A stretch of DNA of 64,000 nucleotides from Methanogenium cariaci JCM 10550 (GCF_001315945.1 NZ_BBBG01000003.1:134357-198356); one strand, 5' to 3'; positions 9,510 to 21,405 are shown, numbered from the stretch's first letter. Translations and numbers: made by a program. Notes: generated by a model not told the origin, from the letters alone.

Positions 9510-10247
9510 TCATTTCGTCATCGCACAAAACGGCAGTATCCTCCGCCACATCTCCGCCTTATCATTCAGGCCCATCCCTGCATATGCCGGAGAGGTGGAG
9601 GGAAGAGACAAAATAACCAAACCCGTCTCTTCGTTTTTCGGTTCTGCCAGAACGGAAAAATATTGTTTGAACCAATGTCCTGCACCTGTCTTCCCGTTTA
9701 AGGCAATGCAATGGATGGAGGGATGGTCTTTTAGAAAGGTTTGGACATCATTGGGGGGGATGGTGTCAGCGATTGAGCTGTCACTGCTCCCCTTCCGTGA
9801 ACATGCCTCCAGCACATCCCAGATGGCAATGCCCTCCCCGGTCAGAATACTCAGCCGCTCCTGATAGGGCAGCTCTATAAAATCGGTTGGGAATGAGAAT
9901 ACCATTCCCATGATCTTCCAGAACTGATTCCGGGGATTCCCATAATATTCATGCCGCTGTAACGACTGTTCGCTTGGATAACTGCCCAGAATCAAAACGG
10001 ACGGATGAGCACCAAAAACCGGTGCAAGTCCTGATGCGGAATACTCATTCACCGGGATTAGTTTCGTTGCCATATCTGATATAATAGCATTCTCCCAGTC
10101 CTTTCGTTCACCGGGTTTCATTTCGACCAGCATCTGTTCTGCATGGTCTTCACAGACATTCTGGGAGACACATCCTAAGATCTGCATGCCGATTGCCTTC
10201 TTTTCACAAAAGTCACACCTTGAATTCGTAGTCGGGGGGGTGTTCAT
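9510..10247 (-). CDS. DNA-deoxyinosine/uracil glycosylase with Cys-rich N-domain
   Basis: Base-excision-repair enzyme of the uracil-DNA glycosylase superfamily, closest by motif to the hypoxanthine-DNA glycosylase type (GSYPSEQSL, YYGNPRNQFWKI, AIWDVLEACSRKGS SDSSI, LPSTSPAYAG). The N-terminal ~55 residues are a separate small domain with two CxxC-like pairs (RCDFCEKKAIGMQILGC, NVCEDHAEQ), probably metal binding. The start at ATG 10247 is chosen because the frame further upstream has no family content. A partial second copy of the N-domain lies just upstream. Confidence 0.7.
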   Translation of the reverse strand: MNTPPTTNSRCDFCEKKAIGMQILGCVSQNVCEDHAEQMLVEMKPGERKDWENAIISDMATKLIPVNEYSASGLAPVFGAHPSVLILGSYPSEQSLQRHEYYGNPRNQFWKIMGMVFSFPTDFIELPYQERLSILTGEGIAIWDVLEACSRKGSSDSSIADTIPPNDVQTFLKDHPSIHCIALNGKTGAGHWFKQYFSVLAEPKNEETGLVILSLPSTSPAYAGMGLNDKAEMWRRILPFCAMTK

Positions 10248-10383
10248 CGACATATATTTACATTTGGGATTACTTAAACAATACTCATCGACATTGTGGC
10301 CATCCCTACGGTTTATCGTAGCGTGGAGTATGGGAAAATCCGGAATATCGGTTCTTCCGGATGGGTATGCCGCCCCCTGCCGG

Positions 10384-10599
10384 TTATCTGTCCGAATCTT
10401 GTTCTCCGGAATCGGTATCTTTGCCGTAGCGCACATAATAGCAGGCCCCCCAATCCTTTCTCTCACCAGGTTTCATTGCAACCAGCATCTGTTCCGCATG
10501 ATCTTCGCAGACATTCTGGGAGACACATCCCAGAATTTGCATGCCGATTGCTTTCTTCTCACAAAAATCACACCTTTGGTTGTCATTCGGGGCGTCCAT
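10384..10599 (-). pseudogene. Duplicated Cys-rich N-domain of the glycosylase
   Basis: Starting MDAPNDNQRCDFCEKKAIG, this frame matches the glycosylase N-domain over about 45 residues (CVSQNVCEDHAEQMLV, MKPGERKDW) and then diverges into a short unrelated tail (GACYYVRYGKDTD). It is a partial direct duplication of about 150 bases, either a remnant or a free-standing small metal-binding protein. Confidence 0.6.
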
Positions 10600-10659
10600 T
10601 TTTATACCTCTACCTGTAGGGCTATTTAAGCAGCGCACATATATATCTGTCACTTGATT

Positions 10660-13500
10660 ATGGACCATATCACCATACGCGGAGCACGGGAACACAACCT
10701 ACAGAACGTAACGCTGGACCTTCCCCCCCGGGACCGGTTTATCGTTATTACGGGTGTCTCCGGCTCCGGAAAATCAACACTCGCCTTTGACACCATATAT
10801 GCAGAAGGGCAGCGGCGGTATGTGGAATCCCTCTCCGCATATGCCCGCCAGTTTCTCGGGCTCATGAATAAGCCGGATGTGGACGCCATCGAGGGTCTCT
10901 CACCGGCAATATCGATAGAACAGAAGACCACCTCGAAAAATCCGCGGAGTACGGTCGGTACGGTCACGGAAATCTATGATTATCTCCGTCTCCTCTATGC
11001 ACGCATCGGTACCGCCTACTGTCCTGAACACGGCATCAAAATCGCATCGCAGTCCCCGGAACGAATTGCGGATGCGATCGAATCCGATTTCTCCGGTGAG
11101 GTCACGGTGCTTTCCCCCCTCATCCGCCAGAAGAAGGGCACCTATCAGCAACTGATAACAGACCTGAACGAAGAAGGCTATGTCCGTGCAAGGGTGGACG
11201 GCACGATCATCCGGACGGATGCAGAAATACAGCTGGAACGGTATGTCAAGCATGACATTGAGATTGTCCTTGACCGGTGCATGAACGATGAACGCTCCCG
11301 GCTGGTCGAAGCGGTGGAGAATGCGGTGCACAAGTCCGATGGCCTTGTGATTGTCACCGGAACGGATGACGAAAAAGAACAGATCTACTCATCCCGCATG
11401 GCATGCCCCCCCGTCTGTGGCATCTCCTTTGAAGAACTCCAGCCGCGGATGTTCTCATTCAACAGCCCGTTCGGTGCCTGTGAGGAGTGCAAGGGACTGG
11501 GCATCCGCATGGAACTGGACCCGGCACTCATCATCCCCCCCGATAAAGAAAAATCAATCTCCGACGGGGGCGGTCGCCCTCTACCGGAATTTCCTCGACG
11601 GCTACCGTATCCAGTACCTTGCGGCGGTGGCCAAACACTACGGGTTCACGATCTTCACGCCGATTGCCGATCTGACCGATGAGCAGTACCAGGCCCTGAT
11701 GTACGGTTCCGATGAGAAGATTGCATTCCGGATGAATATGAAGGACGGTGAGGGACACTGCCCATAACGGCAAATGGGAAGGTCTCTTACCGCAGGCCGA
11801 ACGCCTCTACGGCCAGACCAAGTCTGACTACCGCCGCAGGGAACTGGAAAAGTTCATGCGCATCTCTGAATGCCCCTCCTGCCACGGACAGCGGCTCAAG
11901 GAGAAGGTGCTTGCCATTCGTATCGGCGGCAAATCCATCATCGATGTCACCGATCTCTCCATCAGCAAGTGCAGACAATTTTTCAACGCCCTCACGCTCA
12001 CCGAAAAAGAAGAAGAGATTGCAAAACAGGTCTTAAAGGAAATTCATTCGCGTCTGGGATTTCTGGAAGAGGTCGGTCTTGGCTACATCACCCTCTCCCG
12101 TGCGGCGGGCACCCTCTCCGGTGGGGAAGCACAGCGCATCCGGCTTGCGACACAGATCGGTTCCAACCTCATGGGCGTCTTATACGTCCTTGACGAGCCG
12201 TCCATCGGCCTGCACCAGCGGGATAACCACCGTTTGATTGAGACCCTGCAGCACCTGCGGGATCTGGGGGGGAATACGCTCATCGTGGTCGAGCACGACG
12301 AGGACACCATCCGGCAGGCCGACCATGTCGTGGACATGGGACCCGGTGCGGGTATCGACGGCGGCAGGGTCGTTGCCGCAGGCACCCCCCCGGCTGAGAT
12401 TGAACAGAACCCGGCATCGCTCACCGGCCGCTACCTCTCCGGTGCGGAAAAAATTTCCGTCCCCCCCGAAACCCGCCGCACCTCCGAAGCATTCATCCAC
12501 CTGCTGGGCTGCACGGCAAACAACCTGAAGGATGTGGATGCCCATATCCCTCAGGGTATATTCACCGTTGTCACCGGCATGTCAGGGAGCGGGAAATCAA
12601 CACTGATCTACGACACCCTCTACCGGGCGCTGATGCAGAAGATCTACCAGTCGAACGTCACCCCCCCCGGAAACCACCGGTCGCTCTCGTTTGACGCACC
12701 GCCGGACAAGGTCATCGTCATCGACCAGAGCCCCATCGGCAGAACCCCCCCCGGTCAAACCCGGCCACCTACACCAAGGTCTTTGATGAAATCCGGAAGG
12801 TCTTTGCCGCTACCAAAGAGGCGAAGTTCGGGGGGGCTATAAGCCCGGCCGGTTCTCCTTTAATGTCAAAGGCGGCCGGTGCGAGGCATGCAGCGGAGAC
12901 GGTCTCATTAAAATCGAGATGAACTTCCTGCCGGATGTCTATGTGGAATGCGAGGAGTGCAAAGGCAAGCGTTACAACGCAGAGACACTGGACGTGACGT
13001 TCCGGGGTCATAGCATTGCGGACGTTCTTGATATGACCATCGATGAAGCGGTGGACGTATTTGAACACCATCCGAAAATCCTGCAGAAACTCCAGACCCT
13101 GCAGGAAGTGGGTCTGGGATATATCAAACTGGGGGCAGAGTTCCACCACGCTTTCCGGCGGGGAAGCGCAGCGCATCAAACTCACCCGCGAACTCTCCAG
13201 GAGGGGGACGGGGAATACCATCTATCTCCTCGATGAACCCACCACCGGTCTGCACTTCCATGATGTGAAAAAGCTGATCGCCGTTCTCAACGAGCTCGTC
13301 TCCAAGGGGGGGAATACGGTCATTGTCATCGAACACAATCTGGATGTGATAAAATCGGCCGATCATATCATTGACCTCGGGCCCGACGGTGGGGAATACG
13401 GCGGCGAGATCCTCATATCCGGTACCCCCCCGGAAGAGGTGGCGGCGGAAGAGAAGAGCTACACCGGCGCATACCTCCGCCCCCCCTGTTGCAGATATGA
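10660..13500 (+). CDS. uvrA: Excinuclease ABC subunit A (frame broken)
   Basis: DNA damage-recognition ATPase of nucleotide excision repair. Motifs in order: Walker [32 protein letters not shown], zinc-finger residues ACP(P)VCG with ACEECKGLG, signature [16 protein letters not shown] with [12 protein letters not shown], second Walker [26 protein letters not shown]...CEECKG, and the C-terminal [11 protein letters not shown] with [10 protein letters not shown]. Frame breaks at about 11566-11570, 11751-11755, 12745-12752 (eight C where six are needed), 12830-12836 and 13131-13136. In-frame extra prolines at LPPRD, CPPVC and IIPPDK come from runs of seven C. ATG 10660 precedes [13 protein letters not shown]. 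The stop overlaps the uvrC start. Confidence 0.95.
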
Positions 13501-15070
13501 TCGATCATCTGTCCCTCCCGTCAGACCCCCCCGGCTGTTACCAGTTTTTGGATGACACCGGGACGGTCATCTATGTCGGCAAGGCCAAGCATCTGAAGAA
13601 ACGGTGGGCAGTTACTTTTCCCCCCCTACGATAACCGATCCCAAGACCCGGGCGATGGTCGCTGCTGCGGTCAGCCTCAACTTCATCGTCACCAGAACGG
13701 AGGTGGAGGCGCTCATCCTTGAAAACACTCTGATCAAACGCCTTCAGCCCAAATACAATATCGATCTCAAAGACTCCAAACGCTATGCCTACATCCACCT
13801 GACGGATGACGTGTATCCCCCCCGCATCCACGTGGTGCGGGAGAAGACGGATGGCGGAGACTATTACGGCCCGTTTGTATCGGCAAAGGATCGGGATCAG
13901 ATTCTTCACGTCCTCAAAAAGACGTTCCACATCCGATCCTGTAAGAAAATACCCAAACGTCCCTGTCTGCGGTATCATATCGGGTCATGCCTTGCGCCGT
14001 GCACGGGAACCGTCTCTCCGGAAGTGTATGCAGCACAGACTGCCCGTGTGCGTGAGATATTAAAGGGGGGGCATTCCGCTGCCCTCGCAGAGCAGATGAA
14101 AGCGGAGATGTCCACTGCATCACAGGCGCAGGACTTTGAGAAAGCCCTCGAACTGCGTGACCAGATCGCGTCCGTTCAGAAACTCTCCGAGAGACAGGCG
14201 GTGGAACGGGCAAAAGAGACCGATGAAGATATCATCAACTATCAGATCCGGAAGGATACGGTGTACCTGATGCTCTTTTCGGTGTATAAGGGAGTGCTGG
14301 GGAAAAAACAGGAGTTCGTTTTTTCGTATCGGCCTTCTGCCGTTGAAGAGTTTCTGGTGCAGTACTACGGCGAGCACGAACCTCCTTCAGAATTAATTCT
14401 CCCGGAGGTGCCGGACGAGGCCATACCGGAGTATCTCTCGGTTCAGAAAGGAAAGAAGGTCAGAGTAACCGTTCCCCCCCAACGGGGCGACAAGAAAGAC
14501 CTGCTTGAGATTGTGTCCCGGAATATCGAGACCACCTTCTTTAACGGGGAGGAGAAGGTAACAGCTCTTCAGAAACGTCTGCGGCTGCCGGAACCGCCAC
14601 AGGTTATTGAATGTTTTGACATCTCCCATTACGGGGGGAACAGGGATGGTCGGTTCATGGTGCAGTATCGCTACGGCATGCCCGACAAGAGAAATTATCG
14701 CCGGTTTCGGATACGCAGCGTCGAAGGGATTGACGATGTCGCCGCCATCAGGGAGGTGGTGCACCGCAGGTATGCACGGATAACAAAAGAGAACGGAGAG
14801 TTCCCGGATCTGGTGATTATCGACGGTGGGAAGGGACAGCTTCATGCAGCGGGGGATGCCCTCGCAGACCTGAATCTCCGTATCCCGCTGATCTCGGTTG
14901 CAAAACGGGAAGAGGAGATCTTCATTCCGCAGTTCCCGCACCCGCTGCCCATCAAAAAGAATGAAAAGGTATCCCTGTTCATTCAGGAAATCCGTGACGA
15001 GGCACACCGGTTTGCCATAACCTATAACCGGACTCTCATGAAAAAGAGGATCAGGCATGACGAGGTTTAA
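13497..15070 (+). CDS. uvrC: Excinuclease ABC subunit C (frame broken)
   Basis: Dual-incision endonuclease of nucleotide excision repair. The N-terminal GIY-YIG domain is seen as [25 protein letters not shown]; next come the Cys-containing linker ([20 protein letters not shown]), a UVR motif ([14 protein letters not shown], about residue 210) and the RNase H-like nuclease domain ([33 protein letters not shown]). One G is missing near 13602-13604, which breaks the frame. ATG 13497 overlaps the uvrA stop (ATGA). The protein ends about 18 residues after the nuclease domain and has no C-terminal helix-hairpin-helix region. Confidence 0.93.
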
Positions 15071-17000
15071 TCTGAAAGCGGACTTTTCTCCGCAGGGGGG
15101 GTCACAACCCGATGCAATACGGGCGCTGGTAGCGGGCATCAGTGACAAGAACCGGTTTCAGACCCTGATGGGCGTTACCGGTTCGGGGGGGAAGACGTTT
15201 ACGATAGCAAACGTGATTGCGCAGACACAGAAGCCGACACTGGTGCTGGCCCACAACAAGACCCTTGCCGCACAACTGTACAATGAGTTCCGGGACTTTT
15301 TCCCGGAGAACCGTGTAGAATATTTTGTTTCGTATTATGATTACTATCAGCCGGAGTCCTACATCCCCCAGAGGGATCAGTACATTGAAAAGGATGCGGC
15401 CATCAACCCGAAAATCGAGCAGATGCGTCTTGCAGCCACCGCCTCTCTTCTCTCCCGTGATGATGTCATCGTCATCGCATCGGTATCCGCCATATACGGT
15501 CTGGGGAACCCGGAGAACTTCGAGGGGCTGGGGTTTGAAGTCACGCAGGGAGAACAGATAAACCGGGCAGAGATCATCTCCCGCCTGATTGACATCCAGT
15601 ACGAGCGCAATGACATGGAACTCCAGCCAGGGCGGTTCCGGGTAAAGGGGGGGGACACCATCGACCTCATACCCGGATCCGGGACGGACATTATCAGGAT
15701 TGAATGCTTCGGGAGTGAGGTTGAGCGGATCACGGAGATTGACAAAATAACCCATCAGCCAACCGGATACTTCCGTATTATTTTGTGTATCCCGCCCGGC
15801 ATTATGTGATACCAGAAGAGGAGAAGGCCGGTGCAATTCTGGAGATGAGACAGGAGCTGGAGGAGACGCTGCCCACTCTGGGCTTATTGAAGCACATCGC
15901 CTCCGCCAGCGGACGCTGTATGATATCGAGATGATCGAGGAGACCGGCTACTGCAAAGGTATCGAGAACTATTCCCGATTTTTTGACCACCGGAAAAAGG
16001 GAGAAAAACCCTTCTGCCTGCTGGACTATTTCCCGGATGACTTCCTTTTGGTCGTTGATGAAAGTCATCAGACGCTGCCGCAGGTACGGGGGGATGTATA
16101 AGGGGGATTATTCCCGGAAAAAATCCCTTGTCGAGTATGGGTTCCGGCTGCCTTCCGCGTTTGACAACCGCCCTTTGATGTTTAATGAGTTTGAAGAATA
16201 CCTGAAGACAGCAATTTTCGTGTCGGCGACACCCGGCCCGTATGAAAAAGAGCATTCTTCCGGCATCGTTGAACAGATCATCCGTCCGACCGGGCTGGTT
16301 GACCCGGAGGTCACGATACGCCTGGTGAAGACCCAGATACCGGATGTCTGTGCAGAGATCCAAAAGACGATCGCGGCAGGCGAGCGGGTACTGATCACCA
16401 CCCTGACCAAGAAGCTGGCAGAAGAACTGACCGAATTCCTTGCCGGGAAGGGAATAAAGACCCGCTATCTGCATTCAGAGATCCAGACCATCGAGCGCAC
16501 CGAGATCATCCGGGAACTCCGGCTGGGGATGTTTGATGTGCTCGTCGGCATCAACCTGCTCCGGGAAGGTCTTGACATTCCCGAAGTGAGTTTCATCGGC
16601 ATTCTTGACGCGGATAAGGAGGGCTTTCTCCGGGATGCCCGGAGCCTCATCCAGACCATCGGGCGGGCGGCACGCAATGATCACTCCCATGTCGTGTTGT
16701 ACGCAGACAAAATGACGGATTCCATCAAAATCGCGGTGGAGGAGACTGACCGGCGGCGGGCGATACAGGTGGCATACAACCGGGAGCATGGCATCACTCC
16801 GGTTACCATTCATAAACATCCGGGAAAAAGAGGTTGAGATTCAGGATACCAAACATATCCCCCCCCGTTCTGAACTGCCCAATCTGATCATTCAGGTTGA
16901 AACGGAGATGCATGAGGCGGCAGAACAGCTGGACTTTGAACGGGCGATTGTGCTGCGGGAGAAGCTGAAGAAACTGAATACGGAATTAGAGAAAGAGTGA
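15057..17000 (+). CDS. uvrB: Excinuclease ABC subunit B (frame broken)
   Basis: Damage-verifying helicase-like subunit. Visible: MGVTGSG(G)KTFTIANV (Walker A with an extra glycine at 15185-15191), [12 protein letters not shown] beta-hairpin, LLVVDESH (DExH), [32 protein letters not shown] and the C-terminal UVR domain ([19 protein letters not shown]). Frame breaks: a missing T near 15780, a missing C near 15880, one extra G near 16088-16093, and two A missing near 16814. The start overlaps the end of uvrC (ATGACGAGGTTTAA), so uvrA-C-B is one operon. Confidence 0.94.
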
Positions 17001-17006
17001 ATGCCA

Positions 17007-17663
17007 CTATTTCTCCAATCTGTCAACCATCCCCCCCTTCGCCCTCAATAGCCCCCCCTCTGTGAACTCATCGATATACTCCTGCATCGAAAGACTTCCC
17101 TCAGGGAACGGGCAGTCGTCATTGTACATCCGCTCAATCATCGGATCGGTGGGATAAATAAGAATGTCTGTGCCGGTTTTGGCGGCGGCCCGGGCCATCG
17201 CCCTCCGAAACGCACCGATGCAGTAGGCAATCCGCAGCTGATAGGTGTCGGCGGTTTTTTCCAGAAATTCCGTCAGGCGATAGGTCTCTATCTTCAGAAA
17301 ATCATCTTTTATTCTCTGGTTCGTGCATTTGCCCAGCATGTAGTGATACTGGGCGTAGGGGGGGTACATGCATTCCAGTTCCGCCGGTACCGTCCCGCAT
17401 GTGCCAAAGATGGCCACATGGTATGACGTGTCGGCATAGACAGAATTCAGGATTTTATGGAACAGGCGGTGGGAGGGCGACGTGCTATAGGGTTTTCTAA
17501 CTGCACAGGGAATAAATACCCCGATGTCATGCGGCGGGATATGATATTCATCGATAATATAGCGGAACGCCTCCTCAAATTCCCGGAGGTAAAAGGGCGG
17601 GTCCAGAAGCCGCCGGGAATTTGGCTCATGATTTATTCGAATTTTTTCTGAAATCTCTCTCAC
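17007..17663 (-). CDS. DUF5591-domain protein
   Basis: Soluble protein of about 218 residues with a DUF5591-like core: VFIPCAVRKPYSTSPSHRLFHKIL, then VAIFGTCGTVPAELE and ILIYPTDPMIERM. The same domain occurs in archaeosine synthase ArcS-type proteins, so a role in tRNA modification is conceivable, but no TGT or PUA domain is attached and I assign no reaction. Convergent with uvrB (6 bases apart) and divergent from the iron regulator. Confidence 0.6.
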   Translation of the reverse strand: MREISEKIRINHEPNSRRLLDPPFYLREFEEAFRYIIDEYHIPPHDIGVFIPCAVRKPYSTSPSHRLFHKILNSVYADTSYHVAIFGTCGTVPAELECMYPPYAQYHYMLGKCTNQRIKDDFLKIETYRLTEFLEKTADTYQLRIAYCIGAFRRAMARAAAKTGTDILIYPTDPMIERMYNDDCPFPEGSLSMQEYIDEFTEGGLLRAKGGMVDRLEK

Positions 17664-17717
17664 CTAGGTAAAGCCGACATAATCATTAGCCACGGACTGC
17701 ATAATGTATTTCGATAT
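17664..17717. promoter_or_regulatory. Divergent promoter region with small palindrome
   Basis: This 54-base gap separates the DUF5591 gene and the DtxR-FeoA gene and must hold both promoters. ACCTAGGT at 17664-17671 is an eight-base palindrome. It could be part of an iron-regulator site, but the match is too short to be sure. Confidence 0.3.
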
Positions 17718-18365
17718 ATGCAAACCTCAGTTCATGAGGATTATCTGGAATGGATCCTCGAAAACCGGATTGAATCTCTCGACGATGATACGCTTCAGGT
17801 TATCTCAAAAAAATTTGACAGGAGCCGGGATATGGTCAGGAATGATCTAAACCATATCGAATCTACCGGAGATATTATTCTGGGACCCGGCACTGCCGTC
17901 CAACTTACCAAACAGGGACGAAAGACGGCTGAATGTATCCTGAAAAAACATAAAACACTCGAATGTTTCCTGACAGAGATGCTGGGGGGGATGGATCAGG
18001 ACACTGCCTCACAGCAGGCCTGTCGTATGGAACACGAGACATCCAACGACACCATCAGCAGGCTCAATCGATACCTGTCCCGTCCGGGCCGGTGCAGGCA
18101 GGAGCGGCGCCGCGGCTGTGCCCAGCCATGTGATCTCAAACCCCCCTCTCCTTCTATAATGAAAAAGAGACGGTCCGTGTGGCTGTTGTCAGGGGCCCCC
18201 CCGGTGCATGGGCCGTCTGAACGATATCGGGGGGGTGATACCCGGAGAGGAGGTCACCATCCAGCGAAAACTTTCCAACGGTTCGCTTGTTGTCACCATC
18301 AAAGGCAGTGATATTGCAATCAGCCTGAGATTGCCGCATCTGTCCTTGTGGAGACCATCGAATGA
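17718..18365 (+). CDS. DtxR-type metalloregulator with C-terminal FeoA domain
   Basis: Likely iron-responsive repressor of the Feo transporter. Residues 1-75 are a winged helix (ISKKFDRSRDMVRNDLNHIE), followed by a dimerisation/metal-type helix segment (TLECFLTEMLG, ACRMEHETSNDTISRLNRYL). After two frame breaks, near 18098 and at the C run about 18140, the C terminus reads as a FeoA/SH3-like domain (VRVAVVRGPG, GRLNDIG, IPGEEVTIQRKL, LVVTIKGSDIAIS). Its stop overlaps the feoB ATG. The DtxR-FeoA architecture and the coupling to feoB suggest autoregulation by iron. Confidence 0.7.
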
Positions 18366-20229
18366 AAGTCGGACTCATCGGCAATCCCAATGTCGGCAAA
18401 TCATTAATCTTTACCCAGTTAACGGGTATCGGGGTGGAGATCAGTAATTTCCCCCCCGGCACCACCATTGATATTGAATCCGGCGGTGTCTGTTATCAGC
18501 GGGAAATTGTTGAACTGGTGGATTTTCCCGGCATCTATTCCCTTGACGGCATCTCCGACGAGGAGACGAGTGTTCGCCGGTATCTGCAGGAAGAGCATAT
18601 CGATGTCATCGTTCCGGTGCTGAATGCATCAAATCTGGAACGCAACCTCTATCTGCTGCTTCAGGTGGCCGAGTATCAGCTTCCCGGTGTCGTCGTCGTC
18701 AACATGGTAGATGAATCCGAAAAGGCCGGAATCGAGATCGATTTCGCCCGGCTCTCGGATATGCTTGGATGCAAAGTCATTGCCGCCGCGGCGTCAGAAG
18801 GCAGAAATGTCGGTGACATCATCCCTGTGCACTTTCTGACGCACGGACCATGAACTACACGGTGCCCTATGGCCAGCATATCGAAGCCGCCATCCGGAGC
18901 CTTGAAAAGATTCACGGGTGTTCCCGGCGGGAGGCCCTTGACGCACTCCAGCATCTGGGAACGGATGCCGACCTGCTGGACTCCGCTGCCACCATTGCAA
19001 CAGAGATTGAAGAGGAGCACCAGATGTCGGTGCACCAGATCATTGCGACCAACCGCCACAATGCTGCAACGAAGATTGCCGATGACATTACGCTACTAAA
19101 GGATCACAAGAAAAAACCCGATCTGGACAGCCTCTTGACACGGGCGTTTCCGGGTATCCCGATACTCATCGTCCTGCTCTTTGCAACGCTCATGACCGTC
19201 TTCTTTGTCGGCTCGTTTCTGGAAGAGATCATCGTCGAACTCTTCGATATCTATCTGGTTGCCCCTCTCCTGAGTGCCGGGTTCTCCCCCTTCTGGGAAC
19301 AGATCCTCTTCTCGCTCATTCTTGCCGTGCAGGCGGGACTGGGGGGGATTGCCTTTCCCTTTGTCTTTGTGTTCTATATTCTCATATCCATCCTCGAGGA
19401 TTCCGGATATATGACGCGAGCGGCATTCCTCGCCGACCGGGCGATGCACCATGTGGGCATGCACGGCCAGGCACTGATACCCATGATCCTCGGACTTGGC
19501 TGCAACGTCCCTGCCATCATGAGCATACGCCAACTATCAAAACGGGAACGTATCATCGCTTCCGTCCTTATAACCATGGTGCCCTGTTCGGCACGCACCG
19601 TCATTATCGCAGGCATCGTTGCCATGTTCGTCGGTGTCGCCTGGGCCTTCTCCATCTATCTGGTCGTCTTTATCCTGATCATCCTGACCGGCATCGTTCT
19701 CACCCGCATAACGCCCGGAGAACAGTTCGGGATGATCCTTGAGATGGCCCCCCCCTGAGAAAACCTCAGCCGATGCAGACCCTGAAGCGGGCCTGGCTGC
19801 ACATGAAAGAGTTCCTCTTTATTGCCATGCCCCCCCTACTTCTGGTCAGCAGTGTCTTTCTGGGGGGTGCTCCAGTATACGGGAATTATTCAGGCCTTTC
19901 AGGATATTTTCGCACCGTTTATGGAGACGGTGCTCGGCCTTCCGCCCTATGCGTCAACCGCACTGATCTTTGGTATTCTCAGAAAGGAGATGGCGTTTGA
20001 GACCCTTGCGATTCTTGCAGGCACCGCAGACCTCGGCTCGGTGATGACAGGCCTTCAGCTCTATGTCTTTGCCATCGTCAGTGTGCTCTTCGTGCCGTGT
20101 ATATCAACGATTGCCGTTCTCTACCGGGAGATGGGACTGAAAACCGCTCTCCTCGTCTCGGCATACACCCTGACCCTCGGCATGGGCATCGGAACGGTGA
20201 TTAATCTTTTAGCAGTCTCGTTCCTCTGA
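18362..20229 (+). CDS. feoB: Ferrous iron transporter B (frame broken)
   Basis: Membrane Fe(II) transporter with an N-terminal G domain: GNPNVGKS (residues 7-14), NF(P)PGTT, DFPGIYSL, and NMVDE as the G4-like motif. The helical membrane part contains the two conserved Gate regions (LGLGCNVPAIM and FGILRKEMAFETL) and VPCSARTVI. Frame breaks at about 18828-18834, 19747-19756 and 19829-19865. The last is where six G stand for five in FLGVLQYTG. An extra proline at SNFPPGTT comes from seven C. Confidence 0.92.
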
Positions 20230-20346
20230 AATCAGGGGGGGCTCCATCTATTTTTTCTCTGCGGGTCCCCCCCTGCTTTGGCTGGTGTGCGGAATTCGTC
20301 AAAAAAATAATGAAATCAGGGATCAGAAAAAAGGATAAGAGTTTGG

Positions 20347-21405
20347 TTATTGTTGCGTGACGTTTTCATTCTTTAGATATGCCTGAATACGATCTCCGAC
20401 ATTCGCTCTCAGGTTCTCGTAAAAAATTGCATAGTCATACATGTGGTAGACACCTTCAGGGAAGGTGACACTGGTCGCGGGTAATTCCTCCGGGTTGGAT
20501 ATGTTTGTTATCACCAGCGCGTTGTCTACGACCTGGGCTGCCGCAAAGTTCGGGTAGCGGTCCGGAGTTTCGGGATGTTCGTGTTTGAAGAATGCTGCTT
20601 CACGATTCAGGGAAGCAGGTGCAAACGTGGTATCGGTCTTCCAGGTCAGAGGATTTACCACAAACGTTCCGGGAATGATTGTCGGCCCTTCTTTCTCTTT
20701 GCCTTCTGCATCGGATATCGTATTATAGGTGATAAAGCACCCGGTCTCCGTCGCATTTTCACTGATCTTCATCAGGGGGGGATTTTGTTCAAGGTCTAAA
20801 GGGGGGGTAATCGAATACCCGATCACATACGCCGCCACCAGTCTCTGGAGTGATTCGGCATCACCGGTCAGTAATTCCCCTGCCTTTGACAGTTCAACGA
20901 CCCTGACCGACCCCTGACTGTGGGCGGCCAGAATGATGGGCCGTTCTCCCTTATTGAAATGTTCCAGGAAATAGGCAAACGCATGAATGAGATCCTGCTG
21001 CCCCAGATCAAAGATGGGTTTTGCATCGGTTAACATCAGGGGATTAATTTTCACATTGTTCTGCCGGTAAAACGGTGCGTAAATATTTGCCTGCCCGTCA
21101 AATATGCTGGCCTGTTCCACCAGTGTCCAGTCTGCTTTCTCCCGTAATGCCGCATCGCTGATATCCATTAAATACGTCGTATTATCTGAGAGAATGGTAG
21201 GATACACCCAGAACACATCGACCGGCTGCTCTTCATCGCTGAAATATGCGGGCATGGTGAGCCAGCTGTCGGGATTGGTATACACCGGAGCATCCGGTAC
21301 ATCCATATCCGGATTAAAGGGCGGTAACGTTGTCGGGATGCCTAATTCCTGTCCTCGTAAGTCTTCCAGTGTTAGTATGTCATCGTCTTTTTTGGCGGGT
21401 GCCAT
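20347..21405 (-). CDS. DUF3089-family alpha/beta hydrolase
   Basis: Protein of 352 residues with the DUF3089 pattern: VDVFWVYPTI near residue 65, the nucleophile motif LAAHSQGS near residue 160 and YVIGYSITPPL. DUF3089 proteins are predicted lipase/esterase-type hydrolases; the substrate is unknown. The N terminus is charged (MAPAKKDDD) with no signal peptide. Convergent with feoB; the 117-base gap holds only a T-rich stretch. Confidence 0.65.
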   Translation of the reverse strand: MAPAKKDDDILTLEDLRGQELGIPTTLPPFNPDMDVPDAPVYTNPDSWLTMPAYFSDEEQPVDVFWVYPTILSDNTTYLMDISDAALREKADWTLVEQASIFDGQANIYAPFYRQNNVKINPLMLTDAKPIFDLGQQDLIHAFAYFLEHFNKGERPIILAAHSQGSVRVVELSKAGELLTGDAESLQRLVAAYVIGYSITPPLDLEQNPPLMKISENATETGCFITYNTISDAEGKEKEGPTIIPGTFVVNPLTWKTDTTFAPASLNREAAFFKHEHPETPDRYPNFAAAQVVDNALVITNISNPEELPATSVTFPEGVYHMYDYAIFYENLRANVGDRIQAYLKNENVTQQ

